DNA of 48,914 bases from Chloroflexota bacterium (GTDB lineage: Bacteria; Chloroflexota; Dehalococcoidia; Lucifugimonadales; UBA1127). Each line of letters opens with the position of its first letter. Position 1 is the first letter of the stretch. Shown here in pieces: positions 16,175-24,623 of the stretch. The DNA is taken from the NCBI GenBank assembly GCA_026713825.1, contig JAPONS010000074.1, positions 1 through 48,914 on the forward strand, given 5' to 3'. The position numbers and the translations under genes are program-made. A model generated the notes under the pieces. That model saw nothing but the letters and a program-made list of their open reading frames with translations. It was not told the origin of the DNA and did not search any database.

Positions 16175-19100
16175 ATGGGACTCACCGGCATACTGGACCT
16201 CCTCGGCGAATCGGCGGCCCTGCAGGCGGCGTTTCGCGCCCTCGACAACGGCGGCGCGCGCACCCCGCTGCGCCTGACAGCCCCGGATGCGGCCCGTGGC
16301 TGGGCGCTCGGCGTGCTGAGCCGCAGCCTGCGCCGCCCGATGCTGGTCGTCACCGCCAAGCCGGAGGACGCCGACCGGATCTCGGACGAGATCACGACGA
16401 TCCTCGGCGAGGGCGACGGCGCGCCCGCCGTGCTGCGCCTGCCGGAGAGCGAGGCGCTGCCCTACGAGCGGCTGGCGGAGGACGAGGCCGTCGCCCACGA
16501 CCGGCTCGGCGTGCTCTCGGCTCTGCTGGAGGGTGGCCGCCACGGCGGCGGCCGCGGCGAAGGGTCGCCGGGGCTGGTGCTGGTGGCGTCGGTGGCGGCG
16601 CTGTGCCAGCGCACGCTGCGGCCGGACCAGTTCGAGGACACAACGCACACGCTGGCAGTGGGGCAGCGCGTGCAGACGGGCCCACTGCTGATGCGGTGGG
16701 CGGCGATGGGGTACGTCATGGAGCCCACCGTCGAGACGCCGGGCGCGGCCAGCCGGCGCGGCGGCATCCTCGACATCTACCCGCCCAGCGCGGCATCGCC
16801 CTTCCGCATCGAGCTCTTCGGCGACGTCATCGAGGAGATCCGCGCATTCGACCCGGAGACGCAGCGCTCGGCGGCGCCGGTGGCGAGCGTCACCGTCACG
16901 CCCGCGCTCGACCACCCCGTCGACGCGGAGGCGCTGGAGGCCATAGAGGAGCTGCTCGACCCTGAAGCGGTCGACGCGGACCCGCTGGCGCGGATGCGGG
17001 AGGACGTCGAGCGCATGGGCAGCGGGCAGAGCATCGGCGAGGCGGCGTTCTACGCGGGATTCCTCATCGACGGCAGCCCTCTCGACTACCTGCCGCCGGA
17101 GGCCGTGGTGGCCGTGCTGGAGCCGGACCGCGTGTCGCAGGAGGCCGAGGCGCTGGAGGAGCAGGCGTCGGCGCTGCTGGCGGCGAAGGTGGCACGACGC
17201 GAGCTGCCCGCGGGTTGGGTCTCGCCGTGGTGGCCGTGGAGCGAGGTGCTCGAACGCATCGAGGGCCATGCCTCACAGCTGCACCTGGAGTGGATGACAC
17301 CCTCGACGGCGGGCGGGGCGGGCGGGCTGCAGGCCGTGCCCGCGCCGGGCTTCTGGGGGCGGCTCGAGGCCTTCGCCAGCGACATCGCCGACCGTACGCG
17401 GGCGGGGGAGCGCGTCGTCGTGCTCTCGCACCACGCGGAGCGGCTGCAGGAGGTGCTGCGCGGCTACGACGTCGGCGCCGCGCTGCTGACGGACGTGCAC
17501 AGCGCGCCCTCGGCCGGCTCCGTCACCCTCGCCGCAACGCCGCTCACGGAGGGCATGCGGCTGGAGCTCGACGGCGGGGCGCTGACGGTCTTCACGGACA
17601 CGGAGGTCTTCGGGCACGCCAAGCGCCGCCGCACGCTGCGGCGCCACGCCGCGCGCCGCGAGGCCTTCCTGACCGAGCTCGTGCCCGGCGCGTACGTCGT
17701 CCACATCGACCACGGCATCGCGCGGTTTGCGGGGGTGCGGCGGGTCGCCACGGAGCACGGCGAGCGCGAGTACCTGACGCTGGAGTACGCGGAAGGGGAC
17801 AAGCTCTACGTGCCCTCGGAGCACCTGGACCGGGTCACGCCGTACGTCGCGCCCGGCGACGACTCGCCGACGCTCACGCGGCTCGGCAGCCAGGAGTGGT
17901 CGCGGGCCAAGGAGCGGGCGCACCGGGCGGCGCGGGAGATGGCGGGCGAGCTGGTTGCGCTGTACGCGGCGCGGCAGGTGCTGCCCGGACACCCATTCTC
18001 GCCGGACACTCTCTGGCAGCACGAGATGGAGGACGCCTTCCCCTACGCGGAGACCCGCGACCAGCTCGAGGCCATCGACGCCGTGAAGGCGTCGATGGAG
18101 ACGCCGCACCCGATGGACCACCTGGTCTGCGGCGACGTGGGATACGGCAAGACGGAGATCGCGGTGCGGGCGGCGTTCAAGGCCGTGCAGGACGGGCTGC
18201 AGGTGGCCGTGCTCTGCCCGACGACGGTGCTCGCGCAGCAGCACTACGCCACCTTCGCCGATCGCCTCAGCCCATACCCCGTCCGCATCGAGGTGCTCAG
18301 CCGCTTCCGCACGCCGCCGGAGCAGGCGGCCACCGTCGAGGGGCTGCGCTCGGGCGCCGTCGACATCGTCATCGGCACGCACCGGGTGCTGTCGAGGGAC
18401 GTGGAGTTCAGCAAGCTCGGCCTCGTGGTCGTCGACGACGAGCAGCGGTTCGGCGTCGTGCACAAGGAGTGGTTCAAGAAGCTGCGGCGCGAGGTGGACG
18501 TGCTCACCCTGACGGCCACGCCCATCCCGCGCACCCTCTCGATGGCGCTGGCCGGCGTCCGCGACATGACGACGGTGCACACGCCGCCGCAGGAGCGCCA
18601 GCCCGTCCGCACCTTCGTGTGCGAGTACAGCGACAGCGTGGTGCAGGAGGCGCTGCTGCGGGAGCTCGACCGGGGCGGGCAGGTCTTCTTCCTGCACAAC
18701 CGCATCCGCACCATCCACGAGTGGGCCGACCGCATCCAGAAGCTGGCGCCGCAGGCCAAGGTGGCCGTTGGGCACGGGCGCATGGACGAGGAGGAGCTGG
18801 CCCGCGTCATGAGCGACTTCATGGAGGGCAAGACGGACGTCCTCGTCTCGACGACCATCATCGAGGCGGGGCTGGACCTGCCCAACGCCAACACCATCCT
18901 GGTGCACCGGCCGGAGATGCTGGGGCTCGCGCAGATGTACCAGTTGCGGGGGCGCGTCGGCCGCGGTGCGCGGCACGCGTATGCCTACTTCCTTATCACC
19001 CCCGGCATTCCGATGACGGAGGCGGCGCAGAAGCGGCTGAAGGCCATGCTGGCCTACCAGGAGCTGGGCGCGGGGTTCCGCATCGCCATGAAGGACCTCG

Positions 19101-19699
19101 AGATCCGGGGCGCGGGCAACATCCTGGGCGCGGAGCAGAGCGGGCACGTCCACGCCATCGGCTTCGACCTGTACACGCGGCTGCTGGAGGAGGCCGTCTC
19201 GGAGCTGCGGGCGGAGCAGGCGGGACAGCCCTTCACGCCGCGCGCGGACCTCGCGCAGGTCTCCGTTGATCTGCCCTTGGAGGCGTACATCCCCGAGGAC
19301 TACATCGCCGACCTGCCGTCGCGGCTCGGCGCGTACGGGCGGCTGGCGCGCGCCGCCGACACGGAGGAGGCGGTGGTCATCGGCGAGGAGCTGCGCGACC
19401 GGTTCGGGCCGACACCGGAGCCGGTGCGGAACCTGGTGTACGCCGTGCGCATCAAGGCGCTGGCCCGCGCCGCGGGCATCGAGACCGTGGCCCGCGAGAG
19501 CGGCTCCATCGCGCTGCGGCTGCGCCACGGCGTCGGCGGGGCTGCGCCGCTGCTGCAGCGCGAGCTGGGCGCGCACGCCCGCGTCGGCGACGCGCTGGTG
19601 CGGGTGCAGGTGAAGGAGGGCTGGACGGAGACGCTCGCGTGGACGCTGGAGCGCCTGGCGGCATTCCGGGAGCGCGTGCTGGAGATGGCTGGGGGTTAG
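16175..19699 (+). CDS. mfd: Transcription-repair coupling factor
   Basis: 1174 residues, normal for Mfd. It displaces RNA polymerase stalled at DNA lesions and recruits UvrA. Domain order is complete: UvrB-homology region (EALPYERLAEDEAVAHDRL, RRGGILDIYPPSAASPFRIE), RNA polymerase-interacting domain (PGAYVVHIDHGIARFAGV through YADGDKLYVP-like sequence), helicase lobe 1 with Walker A GDVGYGKTE and TATPIPRTLSMAL, lobe 2 with STTIIEAGLDLPNANT and QLRGRVGRGARHAYAY, then GAGNILGAEQSGH and the C-terminal UvrA-inhibitory domain. Walker B reads VVDDEQRFGV where DEEQ is common. The ATG at 16175 starts the homologous region; its ribosome site is weak (AAGGCAGG). The stop overlaps the convergent HAD gene by 4 bp. 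Confidence 0.96.
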   Translation: MGLTGILDLLGESAALQAAFRALDNGGARTPLRLTAPDAARGWALGVLSRSLRRPMLVVTAKPEDADRISDEITTILGEGDGAPAVLRLPESEALPYERLAEDEAVAHDRLGVLSALLEGGRHGGGRGEGSPGLVLVASVAALCQRTLRPDQFEDTTHTLAVGQRVQTGPLLMRWAAMGYVMEPTVETPGAASRRGGILDIYPPSAASPFRIELFGDVIEEIRAFDPETQRSAAPVASVTVTPALDHPVDAEALEAIEELLDPEAVDADPLARMREDVERMGSGQSIGEAAFYAGFLIDGSPLDYLPPEAVVAVLEPDRVSQEAEALEEQASALLAAKVARRELPAGWVSPWWPWSEVLERIEGHASQLHLEWMTPSTAGGAGGLQAVPAPGFWGRLEAFASDIADRTRAGERVVVLSHHAERLQEVLRGYDVGAALLTDVHSAPSAGSVTLAATPLTEGMRLELDGGALTVFTDTEVFGHAKRRRTLRRHAARREAFLTELVPGAYVVHIDHGIARFAGVRRVATEHGEREYLTLEYAEGDKLYVPSEHLDRVTPYVAPGDDSPTLTRLGSQEWSRAKERAHRAAREMAGELVALYAARQVLPGHPFSPDTLWQHEMEDAFPYAETRDQLEAIDAVKASMETPHPMDHLVCGDVGYGKTEIAVRAAFKAVQDGLQVAVLCPTTVLAQQHYATFADRLSPYPVRIEVLSRFRTPPEQAATVEGLRSGAVDIVIGTHRVLSRDVEFSKLGLVVVDDEQRFGVVHKEWFKKLRREVDVLTLTATPIPRTLSMALAGVRDMTTVHTPPQERQPVRTFVCEYSDSVVQEALLRELDRGGQVFFLHNRIRTIHEWADRIQKLAPQAKVAVGHGRMDEEELARVMSDFMEGKTDVLVSTTIIEAGLDLPNANTILVHRPEMLGLAQMYQLRGRVGRGARHAYAYFLITPGIPMTEAAQKRLKAMLAYQELGAGFRIAMKDLEIRGAGNILGAEQSGHVHAIGFDLYTRLLEEAVSELRAEQAGQPFTPRADLAQVSVDLPLEAYIPEDYIADLPSRLGAYGRLARAADTEEAVVIGEELRDRFGPTPEPVRNLVYAVRIKALARAAGIETVARESGSIALRLRHGVGGAAPLLQRELGAHARVGDALVRVQVKEGWTETLAWTLERLAAFRERVLEMAGG

Positions 19700-20397
19700 G
19701 CCGGCCGCGAGCCGCCGGAGAAACCGAGGATCTCCAGAAGGTCTCCGGGTGCCTCCGCTACGAGGTCAGGGCGCGTAATCCTGACTCTCTCTTCGCCGTT
19801 GGGGATGCCCCACGTGGCGAGGCAACTCCAGCATCCCGCCGCCTTCGCCGCCCTAATGTCGGCCACACTGTCGCCAACCATCAGCGCGCGCTCAGGCGGG
19901 ACGCCCAACCGGTGCAGCGCCTTCAGGACTCCCTCGGGGTCCGGCTTGGTCCTGGTGACGTCGTCGATGCCGATGAGCACGGGAATGCGGCCGGTGAGCC
20001 CCAGCTCTTCCATCTCGACCGCGGCGCCGGCCACGACGCCGTCAACCTCATAGGACCTGTACTTCTGGGTCACGACCGCCATGGGAACGCCGCGCCGCTC
20101 GAGCTCGCCGAGGACCTCGTCCACGCCGGGGAACATCTGCACCAACCCGGGGGCCTTCGTGCTGTAGATGCTCCTGTAGCGGTCATAGATGTCTGTGGGC
20201 TTGCCGTGACTCTCCGCCAGCATCGCAAGGGACTCCCCGAGGGTCATGTCCGTCAGATTGAGAAGGAAATGCCCGGCGTCCACGCCCGCGATGTCGACAT
20301 CGCGGAGCGTCTGCGCCAAGGCGTTGAGCCGGACGGGCAGGGAGTCGACGAGGGTGTCATCGAAGTCCCAGATGACAGCGGACACGCGCAGGGGCAT
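19696..20397 (-). CDS. HAD-superfamily phosphatase (phosphoglycolate phosphatase-like)
   Basis: 233 residues with the full HAD motif set: nucleophile motif I DFDDTLVDS, motif II in VVTQKYRS (Thr instead of the commoner Ser), motif III Lys in RTKPDPEGVLKAL, and motif IV GDSVADIRAAKAAG. A helical cap domain (about residues 20-85) marks subfamily I with a C1 cap, as in Gph phosphatases that hydrolyse 2-phosphoglycolate, or in pyrophosphatase PpaX. The ATG at 20397 was chosen; an upstream extension in the same frame is Pro/Gly-rich and unlikely. The substrate is not deducible. Confidence 0.82.
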   Translation of the reverse strand: MPLRVSAVIWDFDDTLVDSLPVRLNALAQTLRDVDIAGVDAGHFLLNLTDMTLGESLAMLAESHGKPTDIYDRYRSIYSTKAPGLVQMFPGVDEVLGELERRGVPMAVVTQKYRSYEVDGVVAGAAVEMEELGLTGRIPVLIGIDDVTRTKPDPEGVLKALHRLGVPPERALMVGDSVADIRAAKAAGCWSCLATWGIPNGEERVRITRPDLVAEAPGDLLEILGFSGGSRPA

Positions 20398-20464
20398 TTC
20401 AGGGCGTTGCAAGGGACCTCCGGCAAAGGGGGGTGCGTATAGTTTACTCACCTGCTCCCTCACG

Positions 20465-20493
20465 TTGACACCCCACCCCCTGCATGGTACGCT
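20465..20493 (+). promoter_or_regulatory. Predicted sigma-70 promoter of the A-type Fe-S carrier gene
   Basis: Consensus -35 TTGACA at 20465-20470, a 17-bp spacer, and an extended -10 TGGTACGCT ending at 20493. Transcription would begin near 20500, giving a leader of about 38 nt before the ATG at 20538. Confidence 0.55.
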
Positions 20494-20537
20494 CACGGTT
20501 GGCACGAATCGTCTCGGAAGTTGTGGGGAGGACCCTG

Positions 20538-20873
20538 ATGATTGAAGTTACCGCCGAAGCTGTTGAGAAGCTGAAGTCCATCATGGAGGACGAGGAGGCC
20601 GAGGAGGCCGCGCTGCGCGTGGTCGTGGTCCCGTCCGGGCAGGGCGTACAGTACATGCTCACCTTGGAGTCCGAGCAGAATGAGGACGACGTCCTCACCG
20701 TCATCGACGGCGTCCGGGTGCTCATCGATTCCGACAGCGCCCCCATCATGCAGGGCGCCTGCATCGACTACGTCGAGGACCTGATGCGCAGCGGCTTCAC
20801 CATCAACAACCCCAACGTCGCCACCGACTTCGGGTGCGGCTGCGGCGGCAACTGCTCCTGCGGCGGCCACTAG
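20538..20873 (+). CDS. A-type iron-sulfur carrier-like protein (HesB/IscA/ErpA family) lacking the first Cys
   Basis: 111 residues with the HesB fold signature: ITAEAV-type N-terminus, ALRVVVVPSGQGVQYMLTLE, VRVLIDSDSAPIMQGACIDYVED and GFTINNPNV. A-type carriers hold an Fe-S cluster with three Cys, the first in G-C-S-G (Cys35 in IscA) and two in a C-terminal C-G-C. Here position 35 is Gln, while the tail carries four Cys (100, 102, 106, 108) in GCGCGGNCSCGGH and there is an extra Cys75. Cluster binding may therefore rely on the tail and Cys75, or the protein may have another metal role. It has its own promoter and a strong terminator, so it is monocistronic. Confidence 0.85.
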   Translation: MIEVTAEAVEKLKSIMEDEEAEEAALRVVVVPSGQGVQYMLTLESEQNEDDVLTVIDGVRVLIDSDSAPIMQGACIDYVEDLMRSGFTINNPNVATDFGCGCGGNCSCGGH

Positions 20874-20893
20874 CCCCGACACTCCCAGCGAAC

Positions 20894-20932
20894 AAAGGAA
20901 GAGGCCCCGGGCAAGCCGGGGCCTCTTCCTTT
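20894..20932. terminator. Strong bidirectional intrinsic terminator
   Basis: A perfect 17-bp stem (20894-20910 with 20916-20932) around a 5-nt loop, with AAA/TTT at the base. It serves the Fe-S carrier gene on the plus strand and the TPR gene on the minus strand, which converge here. Confidence 0.95.
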
Positions 20933-20957
20933 CGGGTTTCCCCTGCCTCGCCCTGTA

Positions 20958-21803
20958 CTAGACCCTGATCTCCTCGTCTTCCTCGTCCTCAACCTCTTCA
21001 TCGTGGAGCGCGCGCGCGGGGCGCTGCGGTTTCACGGCCGCCGGCGGGTCATCCCCGGCGTCATCACCGCCCAGACCGTCGTCAGTGAACGGCGCCCAGC
21101 TCGTCATGGATTCGAATTCAACGTCCTCGTCGAGGCCCATGTTCATGTCGGCGACGTAGGCCGGGACGGCGCTGCCCGTCGGCGGGAAGGAGACGACGCC
21201 GTTCATCTTCGCCGACTGGTACGTCTCCCGCACCACGACGGAGATGCCGTCATGGGACACGGACGCCACGGCGGCGACGTACTTGTTGCCGCCGTCCTGC
21301 AGCCTGATGAGCCGCGCGGCGAGCCGAGGGTCCAGCCGCCCCAACTGCCGGCCCGTGCGGTTGAGCACGGCAACCGTGTGGCCGTCCACCTCGAGTTGGA
21401 CCACGTCGCCGTTGTGCACCTGCCCGAGCACGGACGGTGACGGCAGACCGATCAGCGCCGTCGTGATGCTCTTGCCCGACTCGTCCAGGAAGACCTGCGG
21501 CGCAACGCGGCGGGCCGACGCCACGATGGGGGCGTCCTCCATGCCCGCCATGCGGTCCAGGTTCTTGCGGGCAATGCCGTTGGTCGGCGCAATCTCCAGG
21601 CTGCGGCCCAGCGCAACCCGCGCCTCCGAGTAGCGGCCGGTCTCTGCCAGCGCCTTGCCAAGGCGGTTCAGCGCCTCGACGTCGTCCGGGTAGAGATCAA
21701 GGATCTCCCGGTTCAGCACCACGGCGTCCTGCCACTTGCCCCGGGTCGCCAGGGTGATGGCCTCGTTGGCCTTTACTCTCTGCAGTTTTGATCTATGCTC
21801 CAC
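20958..21803 (-). CDS. TPR-repeat protein with a C-terminal HIRAN-like region
   Basis: About 281 residues. Residues about 10-85 form two to three tetratricopeptide repeats (WQDAVVLNREILDLYPDD; RYSEARVALGRSLEIAP). The middle (VQLEVDGHTVAVLNRTGR then LGRLDPRLAARLIRL) looks like a HIRAN-type beta domain, and the C-terminus is acidic and disordered (DEEVEDEEDEE). TPRs mediate protein contacts and HIRAN domains bind DNA ends in some proteins; the second assignment is tentative. A GTG at 21803 with GGAG 8 nt upstream is preferred; an ATG at 21827 in frame has no ribosome site. It ends at the shared terminator. Confidence 0.7.
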   Translation of the reverse strand: MEHRSKLQRVKANEAITLATRGKWQDAVVLNREILDLYPDDVEALNRLGKALAETGRYSEARVALGRSLEIAPTNGIARKNLDRMAGMEDAPIVASARRVAPQVFLDESGKSITTALIGLPSPSVLGQVHNGDVVQLEVDGHTVAVLNRTGRQLGRLDPRLAARLIRLQDGGNKYVAAVASVSHDGISVVVRETYQSAKMNGVVSFPPTGSAVPAYVADMNMGLDEDVEFESMTSWAPFTDDGLGGDDAGDDPPAAVKPQRPARALHDEEVEDEEDEEIRV

Positions 21804-21880
21804 GTGCAGCGCTCCGTACCCTCGCATTGGAGGGGCATTCTACGGCGTCCCGCTCTGCGGCGCCAGTCCCCTGTCCGCCT

Positions 21881-22288
21881 CTACAACTTCCCCTGCCGCA
21901 CCAGCGCGCGGTGCTCGATTGCCGTGCAGCGGTCCATGACCACGTCGAGGCCGTGTTCCGCTGCCCGGGCGGCCGCCTCGTGGTGGATGACGCCGAGCTG
22001 CAGCCACAGCGCACCCGCACCCACCTTGACGGCCTGCTCGGCCACAGGCGGCACTTCCTGAGAACGTCGGAATACATCGATAAGTTCCACATGGAAGGGG
22101 ATTGCTTCCAAATCGGGGTAGCTCCGCTCGCCCAGGACCTCGTCGATCATGGGGTTCACGGGCACGATGCGGTAGCCGTTCGACTGCAGGTAGGCGGCGA
22201 CGCCATGACTGGGCCGCGAAGGGTTGGGAGACAGCCCCACCACCGCCACCGTCCGGCACTCGCGCAGGATCTCCTCAATGCTCCGCAT
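21881..22288 (-). CDS. CoA-binding domain protein (YccU-like)
   Basis: 135 residues, a stand-alone Rossmann-type CoA-binding domain. The N-terminal TVAVVGLSPNPSRPSHGVA loop, followed by YRIVPVNPMIDEVLGE and the segment from LWLQLGV to IHHEAAARAAEHGLDVVMDRC, matches the family that includes E. coli YccU and the N-terminal part of acyl-CoA synthetases. It binds CoA or a similar nucleotide; no enzymatic activity is established for the family. The ATG at 22288 is preceded by GGGACGGG-like purine-rich sequence. It is divergent from the glycosyltransferase gene. Confidence 0.88.
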   Translation of the reverse strand: MRSIEEILRECRTVAVVGLSPNPSRPSHGVAAYLQSNGYRIVPVNPMIDEVLGERSYPDLEAIPFHVELIDVFRRSQEVPPVAEQAVKVGAGALWLQLGVIHHEAAARAAEHGLDVVMDRCTAIEHRALVRQGKL

Positions 22289-22450
22289 CCCGTCCCCCCT
22301 TTGCGCCTACGGAATACCCCCAAGGTGAGGCATGTGTCAAGTAGCTGTCGCGCCATTTATGCGGATGGAGTGACATGGTTGCCGCAACGGCGCGTCCCGA
22401 CGCCCCCCGCCAACTGGACACCGCACCTGCGATGTGCTTCCCTTGAAGTG

Positions 22451-23200
22451 ATGACGACCGACGACCGCGAACCACCGGGCAAGCCCCTCGTCGAGGTGGT
22501 CTTGCCGGCCTACAACGAGGAGCAGGACCTCCCCCGCAGCGTCGAGACCCTCGTCGCCTTCCTGCGCGGGCAGCCGCAGTACGCGTGGCGCGTGCTGGTG
22601 GCGGACAACGCCTCCACCGACGGCACGCTGGCGACGGCGCATGCCCTCGCCGAGGCCAATCCCGAGGTGGAGGTCTTCCATCTGCCGCAGAAGGGGCGCG
22701 GGCGCGCCCTCCGCGCGGCGTGGCTCCGCAGCGACGCCGACGCCGTCTGCTACATGGACGTAGACCTCTCGACGGACCTGGGCGCGCTGCCGCCGCTCAT
22801 CGCGTCGGTGCTGGACGGCGGCTATGACGTCGCCACCGGCACGCGGCTGGCGCGGGCCTCCCGCGTCTACAAGCGCACGCCGAAGCGGGAGTTCACCTCC
22901 CGCTGCTACAACCTGCTGATCAAGGCGATGTTCTGGACGCGCTTCTCCGACGCCCAGTGCGGGTTCAAGGCGCTGGACCGCGCGACCGCGCAGCGGCTGC
23001 TCCCGCTGGTGCGGGACAACGCCTTCTTCTTCGACACGGAATTGCTGCTCATCGCGGAGAAGCGCGGGCTGCGCATCTTCGAGGTCCCCGTCACGTGGAC
23101 CGACGACCCGGGCACGACGGTGCGGGTGGTGAAGACGGCGATGGAGGACATCCGCGGCCTCCTGCGGCTGCGCTTCGGCGGCATCCCCCGGCTGCCGTAG
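22451..23200 (+). CDS. Family 2 glycosyltransferase (dolichyl/polyprenyl-phosphate glycosyltransferase-like)
   Basis: 249 residues with a GT-A fold: VEVVLPAYNEEQDLPRSV at the N-terminus, VLVADNASTDGT (nucleotide binding), KGRGRALRAAW, the DxD-containing YMDVDLSTDL that binds metal and sugar nucleotide, and DAQCGFKALDR plus FFFDTELLLIAEKRG further on. The pattern is close to DPM1/Alg5-like enzymes that load sugars on polyprenyl phosphate. No transmembrane helices are present, so it likely sits at the inner membrane face. The ATG at 22451 begins the homologous region; upstream frame extends far but is unrelated sequence. Confidence 0.85.
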   Translation: MTTDDREPPGKPLVEVVLPAYNEEQDLPRSVETLVAFLRGQPQYAWRVLVADNASTDGTLATAHALAEANPEVEVFHLPQKGRGRALRAAWLRSDADAVCYMDVDLSTDLGALPPLIASVLDGGYDVATGTRLARASRVYKRTPKREFTSRCYNLLIKAMFWTRFSDAQCGFKALDRATAQRLLPLVRDNAFFFDTELLLIAEKRGLRIFEVPVTWTDDPGTTVRVVKTAMEDIRGLLRLRFGGIPRLP

Positions 23201-23356
23201 GGCCGGCGGCCGGCTGTGCGACCCCCACCACGCCCTCGGCGCAGGGGGCACGGCGACGAGCGCACAGGCGCGCGCAAGCGGGCAATTGCCGGGACACGGG
23301 CGCTTTCCATGCGGCGACGGTAGCGGTCACCTTTGCGTCCGTGCAATGGGCCCGTG

Positions 23357-24490
23357 TCAGGGTGTGTCGGCGAACCTCGGCATGACCCTGGTGGCGAAGG
23401 CCTCCAGGTTCTTGAGGGTCTTCTTCAGCGGCATCCCCATGTGTGCGAACTCCACGAGCAGGTAGTCGAGGTTGCAGACCTCCTGCAGCTCGTGGACCTT
23501 CTCGATCACGTTGTCGGGCGAGCCGACCAGCAGCGTGCGCGGCTCCAGGAAGTCCCAGTCGAGGTTCACGCTCGGGTCGAGCTCCTCGTCCGGGTTGGTG
23601 AAGACCTGCCGGCCGCGGAACGGGTCGTTGAAGATGAAGGCGGACATGATGCCCTCCTCCGCGTCGCGGCGGGCCTCCTCCATCGAGGACGCGACGTAGG
23701 TGGAGCGCATGACGCCCTGGTCCTCGCCGATGCGGAACGTGCGCCCCTCCAGCTCCGTCCTGATCTGCGCGTAGAGCTCCATGCGCTGCCTGACGCGGAG
23801 CGGCGGGGGCTGCCAGTAGCAGGCCTTCAGCCCCATCTCGGCCGCCGTCGAGACGGAGCGGTCGGTGGAGACGGTCATCCAGAGCGGCGGGTACGGCTGC
23901 TGGAAGGGCCTTGGCGTCACTCTGAGCCTCGTCACGCGGTCGCCCTCCTGCCACGCGGGGTTGGACGGGAACTTCGGGTGCGAGAAGACGGTGTCGTCGA
24001 CGGGGAACGTGTAGTTCTCCCCTGCATGCGAGAAGTACTCATTGGTCCAGATCTCGCGGACGATCTCCACCGTCTCGCGGAACAGCTCCCGGCTCTCGGC
24101 CTCCTTGCGCGGGTCGGCGTTGGGGTGGAACTGCGGGCCCTCGTACGGCCAGATGCCCCTGCCGAAGCCGACCTCCACGCGCCCGCCGGTCATGTTGTCG
24201 AGGATGGCGATGTCCTCGGCGAGGCGGATGGGGTGCCACCACGGCGCGATGTTCGCCATCTGCCCGATGCGAATCCTCGACGTGCGCGCCGCGAGGTCCG
24301 CGCCGAGCAGGATCGGGTTCGGCAGGTCGCCGGCGGCGTAGGGGCCAAAGTGGCGCTCGCCAAGCCAGATGGCCTCGAAGCCGAGCTCCTCGGCAAGGAC
24401 GGCCTGCCGGCGAATGTTGTCGATCATCTGCGCGGCGTTGGTGGCCTCTCCGGCCGACGCTGCAACGGTTGTGAACGCCGCGAACTTCAT
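23357..24490 (-). CDS. LLM-class (luciferase-like) flavin-dependent oxidoreductase
   Basis: 377 residues with a TIM-barrel bacterial luciferase-like pattern: LGFEAIWLGERHFGPYAAG at strand/helix 2, ANIAPWWHPIRLAEDIAILD, GGRVEVGFGRG, and a C-terminal TLLVGSPDNVIEKVHEL segment. Such enzymes use FMNH2 or F420 to oxidise or cleave organic substrates (alkanesulfonates, alkanes, nitrilotriacetate and others). The ATG at 24490 is preceded by GGGAGGGCGAAGGC. It is divergent from the phosphotriesterase-like gene with 133 bp between starts. The cofactor cannot be decided from sequence alone. Confidence 0.88.
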   Translation of the reverse strand: MKFAAFTTVAASAGEATNAAQMIDNIRRQAVLAEELGFEAIWLGERHFGPYAAGDLPNPILLGADLAARTSRIRIGQMANIAPWWHPIRLAEDIAILDNMTGGRVEVGFGRGIWPYEGPQFHPNADPRKEAESRELFRETVEIVREIWTNEYFSHAGENYTFPVDDTVFSHPKFPSNPAWQEGDRVTRLRVTPRPFQQPYPPLWMTVSTDRSVSTAAEMGLKACYWQPPPLRVRQRMELYAQIRTELEGRTFRIGEDQGVMRSTYVASSMEEARRDAEEGIMSAFIFNDPFRGRQVFTNPDEELDPSVNLDWDFLEPRTLLVGSPDNVIEKVHELQEVCNLDYLLVEFAHMGMPLKKTLKNLEAFATRVMPRFADTP

Positions 24491-24623
24491 GCCTTCGCCC
24501 TCCCATGGCCTGAGCGTGGGAACGTTCGCATTATGTCGAGGACAAGGAACGGACAGGGCCGCAGCTTTGCCCCTCGGATGTGTTGATGATACATTGCGCC
24601 AGATTACCGCAAGGAGAGGCAAC

